DNA of 64,000 nt from the NCBI GenBank assembly GCA_950295325.1, contig OX485804.1:17608001-17672000 (forward strand), written 5' to 3'. Below, in pieces: positions 34,577 through 46,148 of the stretch. Numbering within the stretch: position 1 is the first letter of the stretch; every line of letters starts with the position of its first letter. This DNA comes from Polytrichum commune. Its lineage: Eukaryota; Streptophyta; Polytrichopsida; Polytrichales; Polytrichaceae. The notes under the pieces were generated by a model. It was not told the DNA's origin, made no database searches, and saw nothing but the letters and a program-made list of their open reading frames with translations. The position numbers were made by a program, and so were the translations under genes.

Positions 34577-35229
34577 TAAGTCCTTTTTTTTGTTGATGTT
34601 TGATCATAAATTTGCTTATGCAACACAAATTAGAATACATCAGTCTGATTAATAGAAGACGGAGACCAAGAAGAACTAACCAAATAATACCCACATGCCT
34701 TAGCCATCACTCACATGCGGGATGTCCGACAGATACTTAACCACACACCATCTTAGGCATTTGGTTTGTGTTCATGTTGTCCAAGCTCTATCGATTGCAA
34801 TGGAACTTGTATCACATTAACAAACCTACGATGAATCATGTACGAAATTCAATCCCAACCTCATCAAAATTCCGGTACCGTATAGATTGCCAACAGGGTC
34901 TAGGCGAAGGGTCATCGAAAATAGGCGCCTCTACCACAAAATTTGGTGGGCAATCTACATTTCCACTAGAACCTACATTTCCTCTCAAAACGAGCGGTTA
35001 TGGCAAACTCTCAACATCAGTCTAAAATATGTTCGCCCCAACTTTTGACTTAAAAAACTCACAACAACTTCATATTTACCGGAAAAAAATGCAGTCCTCC
35101 TTATTTCTATCCTCCTTGACCTGGAAATTTTGCACCGCCTAATACTTCTCCAGATTTGGCACAGAATCTCTTCAACAATTGGTTATGGGCGCCTCTACTC
35201 TAATCACATGTTTCATATTGTAGGGAAAA
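34577..35229. other. Module M remnants and unassigned DNA
   Basis: AACCAAATAATACCCACATG near 34680 is a minus-oriented edge of module M. 34770-34860 is a weak copy of the 2040-2090 block. From 34860 to 35030 the plus strand is open with no recognisable product. Confidence 0.35.
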
Positions 35230-35960
35230 GGTAACCGTTTAAGAGGGGTGAGTGTACCGTGGTTAACTTACACACAACGGCCGGCCGGCCAGCCAAAAAA
35301 CAAAGGGAAGGAGGAGGCTAATTAACTTGGGTTTGGTTTGGTGAGCCGGCCCTCACACGAGTCACCATGGCATCCCGATCGATCCACACTGTGAGGAATC
35401 TGGGCTTCAAAGTGCTTCCTCCTCACCACCTGGGCTTCTATTCCAAACCTAGCTAGCTACCCATCCTCCTTCTAACTTACATTGTAAGTACTTTGTGCTT
35501 TGGAACTCAACAGTGCTCATCACTGGCTCCTCACCCAAAGTCAATGGGTGCTCGTATGTTTGTATGTATATATATATACACACCCCCACGTACATACGGC
35601 CCCGCCCACTTGTATAGCCGGCTGCATGCAGTAGGCACCACAAATTGTTTACCAAATAAAGCCCTTGTGCCCGTGCGGCCAACGCCTAAAGTTACCACAA
35701 TTGGGTCATATGTATACCTAGCAAGCAAGGCCAACTTCCCAAGTTACTGTGCCGAATAGTAAAGTGTGCAAAGGGGAATTCGGGATTCAACGATATTTGT
35801 CAACTGATCTCCGGCAAGTCTTCCCAATTTAGCAACGTCAAGGGTGGCATTCGGACAGCCGCATGCATCATGAGGAGCTCCTCATAAGACGTTTCAAACC
35901 TTCATCACCGAGTTGCTTACATTGGATCGTGTACTTGCACTCAAAATCTGAGTGGAAATG
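35230..35960 (+). other. Low-copy, GC-richer island
   Basis: Repeats stop and GC rises, with a GGCCGGCCGGCC palindrome at 35279-35290, AG-rich leader-like sequence, and an ATG in a strong context at 35366. A GTAAGT donor-like site follows at 35484. It resembles the 5-prime part of a gene, but no downstream exon can be joined. Confidence 0.3.
35366..35455 (+). CDS. 29-residue small open frame in strong start context
   Basis: ACCATGG context followed by MASRSIHTVRNLGFKVLPPH and a TAG after 29 residues. The N-terminus (Ser, Arg, no acid) is like a mitochondrial presequence. It may be a real micropeptide, the broken first exon of a lost gene, or chance. No family is recognised. Confidence 0.2.
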
Positions 35961-36499
35961 AAAACGTCGAACAAATACTATGTTGCATGGCATTAATGTG
36001 GAGCTTTTCATGTGCACCTGTTTTTTTTAGTGGTGTGTGCTTCGGTGTGGCGCCAAGAACAAATATCAAAATGACGATGTGTGTTGAAAAGAGACGTAAC
36101 ATTACACACTACAAGTGTGTTGAAAAGACCATGTTGTTGTCACAAGATGTGACGATGGATTTCGGATGGCAAGGGGTGTGTGCCATTTGGAGACCAAGGT
36201 GAGTTGGAGGGCCCCTGTTTGGGAGTTGGTGTTCCGGAACTATATTGTATTGGACCACATCAACCTGCATACATGCATGTGTTCTCCATTCAACATTGTT
36301 GCGGGTCAGTATTGTTCATTATAACTTTGGCATGCATTTTTGAATCAATGAGGGTTGTACATTGTAAACACTTACTTTGAAAGTGTTTTACACCATAGTA
36401 TATCGTTGCAATGACAACAATTAGATTGTTCATAATAAAGAGTTTGAGTGGGAGTACTTATTTTGGAAGTGCCACCATATTAAACTAGATCAGATTAGG
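35961..36499. other. Unassigned DNA upstream of decayed gene
   Basis: The plus strand is open at 35987-36202 (MALMWSFSCAPVFF), ending at a GGTGAGT donor-like site, and could be an upstream exon of the pseudogene that follows. The link cannot be shown. Confidence 0.25.
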
Positions 36500-38450
36500 T
36501 TCAAAGAAATTAGCCTTTGGTTTAGCAGCAACGATGGTAGATGAAAAGAAAACACCACCTAAATCTCCATGTGGCAGGGATGTCAGTCCAAAGGCGACTC
36601 CAAGGAGGTCTTCATGGTCGGCACCAAGAGGTACACTTGAGAGAAGATGACCAAATGCACCGAGGTGTAGACCACGACCCATCAATTTGGAGGTGATGTG
36701 GGATTCCAACATTCTCATTAATTCAAGATGACAAAAATGGAGTGGGTGTGGATTTATATCAATGTTCAAAGGTATGTGGAGCGCACACATTTGACAAGGG
36801 CGTTCCATCTGAGCTTGAATGTTGAACAAATGTCCAAAGATAGGTATGGCTCATGTAAGGAAGTGAACCATAAGATCTTTGAAGACCGGTGCAAAGAGGT
36901 TTGGGATTTTACACGGGGTGCAAAATCCTACATATCATCGCATACTTAGAGCACAACGCCATTTTAGGGTCATACCAAGTGTCGTACTAGGATGGGAAAA
37001 CAACTGTCTGATTTCATTGGCATACCTCCAACACATCCTCATGCAATCCAATTTATTTATTTTATTTACAATATGGTGTTAGGGTTACCCATTGAACCAC
37101 CTACCAAGTAACAAAGAATTTGGATGACACCACCACATGGACCCCATTTGGTTTGTCCACCATTTTTGCCAGTAGGTGTGGAGATGGCATCAAAGGACCC
37201 ACCACCACAACTAGTAGTTGCAAACTATGACCACGTTTAAGTGTCGAGGGTTGAATTGGTGAAGTGCAAGTTGGACCACGAACAAGAGTTGGAGTTGGTA
37301 TGACAAGAACACTCGAATGAGGTTTGGGATTTGAAGGCTTGGATTGAGGAGTTGACTAACCTTGTGGGCGTTAACCACGAACACCAAGGCTTATCAATGA
37401 TGGCTACGAGTGATGGCAGGGGTGAAAGCTCGAGGGGACATGAAGCGCCACCAACAATAGAGTTAAAAGAAACTTAGGTAAATTTTGTCATGGTGATTAA
37501 CAAATTCCAGGGATTGGAGGATGACTACATGGGCATGATCATGAGCACTCTCTCATATATGCAACACGTGAGAGGGCATTGAGGGACAAGATTGAGAAAT
37601 TGAGGGGTGTGGCCAAACACTGGCATGCCCATCAAGCTCTTTTTACTCCATGGCCAACATTGGATTTCATGTGGCCTAGTTACCTTCCCACCAATGACCC
37701 TAGCACTGACTAGAATGCGCAACCCAGCTTTGAATTCCGGTGGAAGGTCATGGTCTCACCACAATCTTATCTTGAATCATGAAACCTCACACCAAACCAA
37801 CCTTGTTGTGCCCATAAGTAGATCAAGGATGGGAGCATTTATCTCATATGCTCCAATTCTTGGGGACCCAAAAGCACTTGGATCATTGGCTCTTGCAATC
37901 AAATGGTCCATCCAAATTGCTTGATACCTTACATGTTGCAACAACATTTGTGTCCGATGTGCGAAACCCCTCTACATAGCTAGTTGTACAAGTAATTTGG
38001 CATTCAATGGGGAATGCCTATGGATTTCAAATACAATGTCACCTACATCGTACCACTTGCAAAATACAACAATCCTTTTGAGTATAATCGTCGGGCAAGG
38101 AGGGACGTCAAGGCAACCTGTTGGAGATTATAGTCGAGCACATCACAAAGGTGGCCCATGAGTTTTACCTTGGGTCTATGCCTATTGCCCATGGGATTTG
38201 AGCATTTTGTACCAAGTCATAATGAGCCAATACGTGGGAGTTCATCCTAGGCCCTCACCCCGGAGGTTACATATATGACTCTAATGGTAATGTGATCATG
38301 GGGAAACAACCACAAGAGCCCAACCTTGGTGAGGAGACGATTGGGGACATGAAACACATCATGGGTGTTGGAAGGTATTTGAACAATATTGAAAGGTTAT
38401 TTGCCTTGCCATTGAGGGATCCTTCAACGAATTACTAATTCATGTTAGGT
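36500..38450 (+). pseudogene. Decayed gene with RING/PHD-like Cys/His cluster
   Basis: The plus strand carries a long coding-like sequence in three successive frames with in-frame stops that look like decayed Gln or Arg codons. Recognisable stretches in order are MVDEKKTPPKSPCGRDVSPK (about 36533), KIFEDRCKEVWDFTRGAK, an acidic helical part (KCKLDHEQELELV, EVWDLKAWIEELTNLVG), LRDKIEKLRGVAKHWHAH after a frameshift near 37570, FEFRWKVMVSPQSYLES, then PCCAHK and ICSNSWGP leading into CNQMVHPNCLIPYMLQQHLC-PMC. This last block has the C-x4-H-x2-C-x10-C-x2-C spacing of a RING or PHD finger. After another shift near 38130 it reads GPHPGGYIYDSNGNVIMGKQ and GVGRYLNNIERLFALP. Each frame is too long and too protein-like to be chance. 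It could be a host gene relic or a protein of an unrecognised transposon. No flanking terminal repeats were found. The opposite strand has a 114-codon open frame that is probably a shadow. Confidence 0.55.
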
Positions 38451-39019
38451 TGAATGACTTGAAATACTTCAACAACATTATAGCGTTGGGGCGATTGTGG
38501 TAGCCCAAGCATACAAGTGTATTTTGTGCACATACAAGCATACAAGTGTATAAGCCATCAATGAAAGCAAGCGTGGATCAAGGTGTATGGTGTTGTATAG
38601 TTGATAAAATTGCACGTCAACTTTGGAACAATGCCAACAAACTCCTTGGAGGTGAAACCGGGTTATTTTTTATGCTACACTAGATTCCTTGTGTGACTCA
38701 AAAAATAAGGAGTGTATGTCACTGGACTTTTGAAAATATAGGCTAGAGATGAGCTTTGTGGGGTGGGATGAGCCCATACATTTTAAGGAAGAGAGATTAA
38801 GGATTACAAGAAACTTTAGTGTTTTAGCTTCATCATGGGGCTTTCCATACTATCGCTTAGATGATCATTTTTGTAAATTTTGATATATGTGTGATATTTT
38901 TATCATATCACCTTTTTTTTAATACAGGAAATTGTTGGCTATCCTCCTCTTTTTAATGCCACATACTTCATGCCCATATAAGCATCTACATAGGAAGTCC
39001 GTTGCTCACATAACTAGAT
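38451..39019. other. Unassigned DNA after the pseudogene
   Basis: A short imperfect tandem of AAGCATACAAGTGTAT (about 38508-38552). Nothing else. Confidence 0.4.
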
Positions 39020-39325
39020 GATTGCTTGCACAAGCAATCGATTAGTGTGTCGATTGGTCACAAGAGCACTCGGCTCCCTAGTTGACTACTTGCACAAGTA
39101 GTCAACTAGAGTGTCGCTTGCTCATATAATTAAGCACTCAACTAGGGAGCTGATTGCTACAATAATAGTCCGATATAGCATTGACTACCATGGTTAGTAG
39201 TCGAATATTGCATCGACTGCTACCATGAGCAAGCGTTTATTGTATCAATTACTATGATGAATAGTCGATGGTTGCATTGACTACTATCATGAGCAATCGA
39301 CATTGTAATCGATTGCTTTAAGCAA
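39020..39325. repeat. Cluster of palindromes built on GTAGTCGA/CGATTGC words
   Basis: It starts with GATTGCTTG-CA-CAAGCAATC (39020-39039) and TAGTTGACTACTTG-CA-CAAGTAGTCAACTA (39079-39108, 14-bp perfect arms, 2-base loop). Many partial copies of GACTACYATGRTTAGTAGTC and GAGCAATCGA follow to 39325. TCAACTAGGGAGC (39138-39150) can also pair with GCTCCCTAGTTGA (39073-39085), so alternative folds exist. The function is unknown. Confidence 0.75.
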
Positions 39326-39490
39326 CAATTAACTTTGTGATGATGTTGTAAAAAGAAAACCATGTGGTAACAATTTTGTTTTCACATTAACGTTCATCAC
39401 ATCATTTGTGATGTGATGTAACGCCCAACGGCTACATCATGCCCATTTGCAAATCCATGTTAATGAACACGAGAATCTTCACTACTTGGA
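39326..39490. other. Unassigned DNA
   Basis: A short spacer without visible structure between the palindrome cluster and the tandem duplication. Confidence 0.4.
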
Positions 39491-39884
39491 AACACTATCC
39501 ATTCAAGACCCATCTATCTTACTTTGTCCATGGCAATTGAGAATACTTATGCACCATGAGAGGCTTCAAATGTTCTTGATGTAAGTTTCATACTCATCTT
39601 TTTTCGTTCAGTACAAAAACAACTGCTTTTTGGGAGAAATGCACCTCGTGGCATCACCACATTGGTTTGGAACTTGTAGGATCAAGTAACACTAACCATT
39701 CAAGACCCATCTATCTTACTTTGTACATGGCAATTGAGAATACTTATGCACCATGAGAGGCTTCAAATGTTCTTGATGTAAGTTTCACACTCATCTTTTT
39801 TCGTTCAGTACAAAAACAACTGCTTTTTGGGAGAAATGCACCTCGTGGCATCACCACATTGGTTTGGAACTTGTAGGATCAAGT
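39491..39884 (+). repeat. Recent 197-bp tandem duplication
   Basis: Two directly adjacent units, 39491-39687 and 39688-39884, differ at only about three positions (one near the start, TCCATGG against TACATGG, and CATACT against CACACT). All other tandem repeats in the window are far more diverged, so this one is young or homogenised. No coding frame. Confidence 0.95.
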
Positions 39885-40692
39885 GTGAAAATTGCATCTC
39901 CAATTTGAAAATGCCAACACTACACACACCCACACACGAAAAGCTTCTGCTTTGGAACTCATAATAGTTTGGTTGTGTGTTGACTTATATAAGGTCTTGA
40001 TTGTCCCACAAGTGGTTGCAATGCTTTTGAAGTGAATGAACAAGGTTATTTGAGAAGAATTGTCCAAACGTAATTTACAAGTGATGTGGTTCATGAGGGA
40101 TGGTCTTAAGCCACCATACATAGATGCTTAGTAATATTTTAGTTTTGACAGCAAAACTTGCAAATCAATCAATCACATAAAGTGAAAGTGTGTTGAATGG
40201 TTACTTTTTGACCCATTTTTGTTCTTTTCCATAATTCTCAACTAGTTTATCAAGGTTAGGATTTTTGATGGAACCGCAAATGTGGTATGAGACTTTTGAA
40301 ATTAGCAACAATCTTTGAAATTTTCTAGATTGTTGTTACGAGTTTTCAAAGCATAATTGTCAAAGTTATGAAACGATTGGGTAGACTTCCCCAATGATGT
40401 TGACTATTGAACTTAGAATATTGAACAAATTTTGAACACACAACCCAATTGCTTTTAAACATATGTTTGTTTAGTGTCCGTTATATAATCCTCACCTATC
40501 CACACATCACTCAAATACATGTATCCGAATAATATAAGTAACCGAGTAAGGCACATCTACCTTAGATGAATCCATTATTAAGATTGCATTTGCATGGCAC
40601 CTATCACAAGTACATTCAAAACATAAAGTAATTTTTCAAACATTAAAATCAATGATACTATCTATACTAGACATGAGTTGGCACACCATGGT
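39885..40692. other. Unassigned DNA and a copy of module M
   Basis: About 40390-40570 is a minus-oriented module M copy (CAATGATGTTGACTATTGAA, AACATATGTTTG, CACATCTACCTTAG). The remainder is unassigned. Confidence 0.4.
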
Positions 40693-41318
40693 CTTGGGGA
40701 GGTCACTCCCTCTTATATTAATGCATACAAGTGAGCTCAGGACCTATTTATCGGGGGGTTATTTACCTTGTAGCAAAGATTATAAGGTATGGTATTTTGT
40801 CAAAATAAAGGTAAATGCTTGTTTTTAATACACCTTTTCAATAATTATAATTTTTTGGGGAATCATTTTAAAAATACCCTATTTTACTTATATAGCCAAA
40901 GAAAATTGGAAAGAACATTGCAATTCAAACAACGTGCTGAAATTTTCCCTCCCGGCACGTAGGTAGAGAACATTAACTCCACACTAGATACGTTGGTTCA
41001 ATAACGTTCAAGCCAGCTAGCATGCAAAGTCATTCATCCAAACTTTTCAACATAAAATTACCTCTTTTCATCCACTAGCACAGACCCTACCCTAGACATG
41101 CCAACCCTAGTAATTGTTTTCATGTTATTTTACATGTACTGACTAAATAAAAAAGGCCATTATATGTGATGGTGTTTTACATGTAAGCATGTTTCATTGT
41201 TTTAAAAACCCCTATATCATATGTACATTTTTTTACAAATTTTATCTACAATGAATATATTAGACCTTTTTTTTTATCGCACATCATTTCTACGATTTTC
41301 ACCAGTAACCTCCCCGTG
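40693..41318 (-). mobile_element. CTCGGGG-family TIR element, 626 bp, inverted copy
   Basis: Left end CTTGGGGAGGTCACT; reverse complement of the right end CACGGGGAGGTTACT. The flanks ACCATGGT (40685-40692) and ACTATGGT (41319-41326) form an 8-bp duplication with one change. It is the reverse-oriented relative of 18276-18910 and 20653-21277, alignable throughout. Non-coding. Confidence 0.85.
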
Positions 41319-41326
41319 ACTATGGT

Positions 41327-42520
41327 AAATTATTTTGTAAATCAAAAGAACACAATTTAGAATGTTTAGAATACTTAAAAGGTGTAACTTACAAGTGGAC
41401 TAAAATGATTGGAGAATTGGTGTTCAAGTATATAGAATTGTACATTTCATCTAGATATATACATGGATTGCGTGTAATATAAAGGGCTGGACATCCAAAT
41501 ACAATATTCAATTATTTTGAATTTGATACTACAAATTCGATACTACAAATTCGATTTATAGTGTCAATTTATGTCACCATGATGCTAAAATCCGATTGCC
41601 TATCATAGCTCTTAGTAAGTCATAGATTGTGTAATTTGTTATTCCACCACCAATATTGAATTGAATTGATGTTATTTTCATTGTGAACATATGAAAAATA
41701 AGATCTATGACATAAAAATACTTATAAAAGCTTCATGTATACCTATCAAGGGTTCCAATCTATCAAAACATAACGTGCATATATTAGAGTCCCAAATATA
41801 ATCTAATGCAATTCAATTATAATGAATATATCACAAAGACAAGGAGGAGAAAGCAATTATTTGAACTGAACATACACTATAGTTTTGAAGCCCAAGAGGA
41901 TTTGAATGCCATTACATGGATGTTTTCTTTATGTAGATTCAAAGCCATTCATTAATACCCAACAAGGAACATTCAAGCAAAAGAGGTAACTTTAATTGAG
42001 AGGAATTCAACTCCCTCCCTTGAGATTTGATGGAGACATTGGCCCTCATAATCCCTCGGGAATAGAATTCACTCAACCGCGGGGTACCGAAGCTCTAACG
42101 TTACCAAGGGACACAAGTATATTATGGCACCCATTTTATGACGAAGAGGTTGAACCACCTATCATAGTTGCACCGTATATTGTAGTGCACCTTCCTTATC
42201 AATATCATAAGTTTTTAGTTCGCTTGCAAACTCGTTCATAACTAGCCGGGCAAGGTGCTTCCTCCAAACTTCCAACATTTATATTTTGGTGAAGAAAACA
42301 ATATAACATACTACATTGCTATAGGCCTAGCAGCTACAATGATACACTTTTGTTGATATCATAGACCTGCAACATTTGACACCATGCAATGGAAACAAAA
42401 ATCCAAAACCCTTAAATATTAACACAATAGCATGATGAGGTGACTCCCTATGGTCACATTAACTCCTTGGTATTTTCTACATATAAGAATACCAAATGGT
42501 TAGTCTTAGCTTTGTGGTGG
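41327..42520. other. Unassigned AT-rich DNA with one odd open frame
   Basis: Mostly AT-rich without repeat ends. At 41996-42241 the plus strand reads LPPLRFDGDIGPHNPSGIEF and then LWHPFYDEEVEPPIIVAPYI. This is protein-like for its base composition but has no ATG at its start and no recognised family. It may be an exon fragment. Confidence 0.25.
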
Positions 42521-42622
42521 CACTACTAGGAAAGGTGGGTTTACATGACACGTCAATGTAACACGAAGTGTCTACTTTGTGTTAGATTGGTGTGTCATGT
42601 AGACCGACCTTTTCTATTAGTG
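42521..42622 (+). mobile_element. 102-bp CACTA-type hairpin MITE
   Basis: Starts CACTACTAGGAAAGG and ends CCTTTTCTATTAGTG, with TGG on both sides (42518-42520 and 42623-42625), the 3-bp target duplication of CACTA elements. The two halves pair almost to the centre (GGGTTTACATGACACG against TGTGTCATGTAGACC). The transcript would be a single long hairpin of the kind that can feed small-RNA pathways. Confidence 0.9.
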
Positions 42623-42625
42623 TGG

Positions 42626-43094
42626 CTTAAGCCAAGAATCCAGGCCATGCAAGATCTTTCATAAATGAAGGGGAGATAGTAAAAACAAGCCCACTTTGTG
42701 TTACATGCCGTTTTATTTTTAGTTCGATCCATATTGACATGTCCATATTTTTCCAATTCAACTTTGGAATCTAATACCGTAGGTTCATAGCTGGTTCGAC
42801 ACATGTTAGCCGAATAATTAATTAAAGTTCAAAAAGTAGGTTCAGCACCTAAAAATAGTATATTCATATTTTCAGCAAATTTCTCTTTAATTTTAAAATT
42901 TTGGCTTAAATTCATTTTCTATTTAAACTTATATCTTGTACATCTCTCTTGCATTGAATGACAAGTAAGATGTGAGTGTAGAGTTGAGAATGCTCTGTGC
43001 TTTATGCAAGTAGAGCGGAGTTGTGTTCAACAATGCATATGGGATATGTAAACTTTGAGGTGAAGCACCGAGTTAGACTTCATTTTTATAACAC
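42626..43094. other. Unassigned DNA
   Basis: No gene or repeat end was identified. Confidence 0.4.
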
Positions 43095-43440
43095 GCATAA
43101 CTTTTGCATAGAGTCTTCAAATGACATAAAATTTGTTGGAGGTGAAAGATTACTTGATTTATAAACTTTTCTTAGACCAACAAAATTCCAAAAAAATTGA
43201 TCTTCTATGTACAAATGAGCTCCGAAATACTGTTATGAACGCATTTTAATTTTTTGATCTTTACACGGCTGCAATGTTTTGTCCATATCTTTTGCATAAA
43301 GACTTATTTTGACACAAAACTTGTTGGAGGTGGAAGAAGGATTGATTTCTCAACTTTTGTTAGTTGGACAAAATTCTATAAAACTTCATCTTCTATGCTC
43401 AATTGGACTCCAAAAATTTGTGTACAACACATTTGAAAAG
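43095..43440 (+). repeat. Diverged ~188-bp tandem duplication
   Basis: The blocks CTTTTGCATARAGWCTT, ACTTGTTGGAGGTGRAAGA-like and CAAAATTC recur at 43101 and 43289 in order. An old duplication with no convincing frame. Confidence 0.65.
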
Positions 43441-44819
43441 CCTCACCTAGAGTCTTGCTACTTCTTAACCCATATTCTTTGTGGACTAATGTAAGTGAGC
43501 TTGATTACAAAAGGAGCACCTTCTCTCTTTCAAAATTCACATATGCTTCCATTATAAGTAAAACTCTAGTGAGAAGTAAAAATTTCTTACTTTTTGGCAA
43601 TTTTGAAAAACAATTAATTTTATATTCGGCAAAAATGCCAATAATATTGCCAAAAAATTGGCATCTATTTTTAGAATTGTTTTCTGTCGAACCAGCTATG
43701 AACTTACGGTACCCTATGTGTGTGTGTGTGTGTGTGTGTGAGATGAAATACTTGTATGTATTTTCACCTTTCTAATTGATGGGTTTACATTGACCTTGTG
43801 AAACTCTAGCTTGGGTGGGGGAGGATGAATTGGAGGAGGCAAATTTGAGACATGCAATATGGTATAGACTATGTATAGTTTGGCATCATATGGATAATTC
43901 TTATGGTTGAATAAAACTCATTCAAAATGAAATATATTGACACTCCAAAAAGGGCTAATGGTTGGAGTACAAACTAGGTTGACTGTTGTGTAGTATGTTG
44001 AACCATGCAGGGAGAGTGAAAATGATGATTGTTATTGTAGATCCCTAATATTATTATTTTTTACTAAACTTACCCTTGGATCAAGGTCAAAGATCCCAAA
44101 TGAATCCAATGAGCTTAAATTAGGATGAGTCAATAACCAGCCTATAGGTGGGCATGTTTTTATTATAATCCCTTTGGTAGGTGTTAGGAAGCCAAACCAC
44201 TTTAGTCCAACATACAAGGGCATACACCAAAAGGTAATCAACATTCCGCAAGATGCTATTGTGGATTTGATTGATGCTCATTTGAAACTACTCATTTGAG
44301 GTTCACATATGACCCAATCTAACCAATTTTGGCTAGAGCTAAGTGTCTTGCTCTTTGAACTAGGAACCCCCCACCACCACCAATCTCACCAAGGTAAAGT
44401 GGGTATAATAAAATTTGCTCCCATAATGGTATGGTTCATTCATCTCAATGAATTTTGATAAACTTATTAGGGAACTTTGATGCTGATTCCAAAGCTGAAT
44501 TGATAAACTTGATTAATCTACATGTTATTAGGTCATATTGGTGGGGACCGAACTCAAAGACAAAGATATCTAATCATGGCCATTGGTAATTGATCCACCC
44601 ATGAATAAGGTTTTGTGACACCAATTGTGGGGGCAAAGTGAAATTGCTTTAATGCTTGTATAGGCAAGGGACTTTTGATTTGAAATAAATTGACTAGACC
44701 CCTAAATGGAGCCACTACCCCCAATTTAATATAGTGAGACCATTTCATTAACAACAAACTTGTGATATGTATGTTTCTACTACACCCCCACGGTAATAAG
44801 AGATGGAACTATCACATAT
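43441..44819. other. Unassigned DNA, TG microsatellite
   Basis: A TG microsatellite at 43716-43740. From about 44290 the sequence shares phrases such as AATCTACATGTTAT with the 12.3-kb and 58-kb repeats. No gene. Confidence 0.4.
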
Positions 44820-44826
44820 GAATTCA

Positions 44827-45003
44827 CCTCTCGTCCATCCAACATAAAACCATGACCCCCTATAAGTTTGTGACCAATTCATCTCAAATGACTTAAACTA
44901 GACTTATTTGGGTCTTTGAAGCTAGTTTTGGTGTCAAGTCAACTAAAACAATAACATTAAGAATACATGATATTGTAGGGTGTTAAATGTTGGGTGAATG
45001 AGG
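44827..45003 (+). mobile_element. CCTCTCATCCATCCAAC-ended MITE, copy A
   Basis: Left end CCTCTCGTCCATCCAACAT; reverse complement of the right end CCTCATTCACCCAACAT. The interior (AAGTTTGTGACCAATTCATC, GGTGTCAAGTCAACT) is shared with 56985-57165, 58440-58602 and 58651-58830. No clear target duplication. Confidence 0.6.
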
Positions 45004-45387
45004 AGTATGCTTGTATGTGATATATTATCACTCCACAATATCAACCTTTGTAATGTCACTCCTTCTCTAATACACTGAAACCCTAGGGAAAGGTTGTTCT
45101 CAGTTCAAATCTCACTCCTTATAGTCACATTTTCCTCCTTTATATCATGGTTTTTGACATGAATAATAACCACCAAAGTTGTCAACCCATGCCCTCGCAT
45201 TGCACCACATGTCAAGAAATTCCTCTTGCAAGTTCTCCAATGTCATGCTCCTCACGTTCTTCATGTTCTTACTTGAAGTTTCGGTATGCTCAAACAAATA
45301 AATTCAATGGACCACACAAATCGATTTTGTATGAGTCTATTGAGTGTGAGCTCTCTCTCTCTCTCTCTCTCTCTCTCATGACATGGT
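45004..45387. other. Unassigned DNA ending in a TC microsatellite
   Basis: The plus strand is open at 45147-45377 without a recognisable product. A CT microsatellite occupies 45351-45377, just before the next element. Confidence 0.4.
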
Positions 45388-46148
45388 CTCGGGGCGATCA
45401 CACCCCCTAACGTTTTGTAACCACATGCGATAATGAGGTATTTAATGTGGGGATATTTATGCACCTCTCAATTTTTTTCCCGCCTTATTTGTAGATATAA
45501 AGCTACTTTGACGTATTTTTTAGCACCCTATATTTATTTGTAATTATTTAGAGAGGCTAATTTTTGGCACCATTTTTTTTTGTATAAATCAAGTACCAAA
45601 TAGTGGGCGGAATACTATAGCATTGCAAAATCAACTATGTGAGCGACAAACATTCCAGACCATCCATCTTGTCATTCAATTGGTTTTTATTAGTTATACC
45701 AATCCTAAACCATTCAAAGTACCGTTAAAGGGTTATCAATAGACGTGGAGATTACAAAATATACAAGCTAACATAAACAAGTTGTAAACATGGATAGGAC
45801 AAACAAGAATTACAATCAATTGTGACAAGACATAGAATTTTGCACAACTACCTACTCCAAAAAAAAATGCATTCAAATACAAGAAAGCTAAATACAAAAG
45901 CCATAACTATTGTATTGATCCTACTACACACTTTTAGGCGGATCCAATATCTATAACCCTATTTTTTTTATTGATTATTGAAATGGAGGAATTATTCACC
46001 AATCTATTTTACATATAATCATGTAGGGGACATATTTCCAATGCTATATTAGATCTAACGAATTTATAATTTTTACCCTCAACAAATTAAATTGATCCTA
46101 TTTTTTTTCTCACGTGGTTTCTAAAATCCCGAAAGTCACCTCCCCGAG
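45388..46148 (+). mobile_element. CTCGGGG-family TIR element, 761 bp, perfect 8-bp TSD
   Basis: Starts CTCGGGGCGATCAC; the right end in reverse complement is CTCGGGGAGGTGAC. Flanked by perfect GACATGGT repeats at 45380-45387 and 46149-46156. The interior is AT-rich, diverged from the other members and non-coding. Confidence 0.9.

Noticed and set aside
36485-36829. 114-codon minus-strand frame
   Set aside because: It overlaps the plus-strand decayed gene, whose longer multi-block reading is more protein-like.
44827-45003. Target duplication for the CCTCTCATCCATCCAAC family
   Set aside because: Flanks of the copies share no consistent direct repeat, so no superfamily was assigned.
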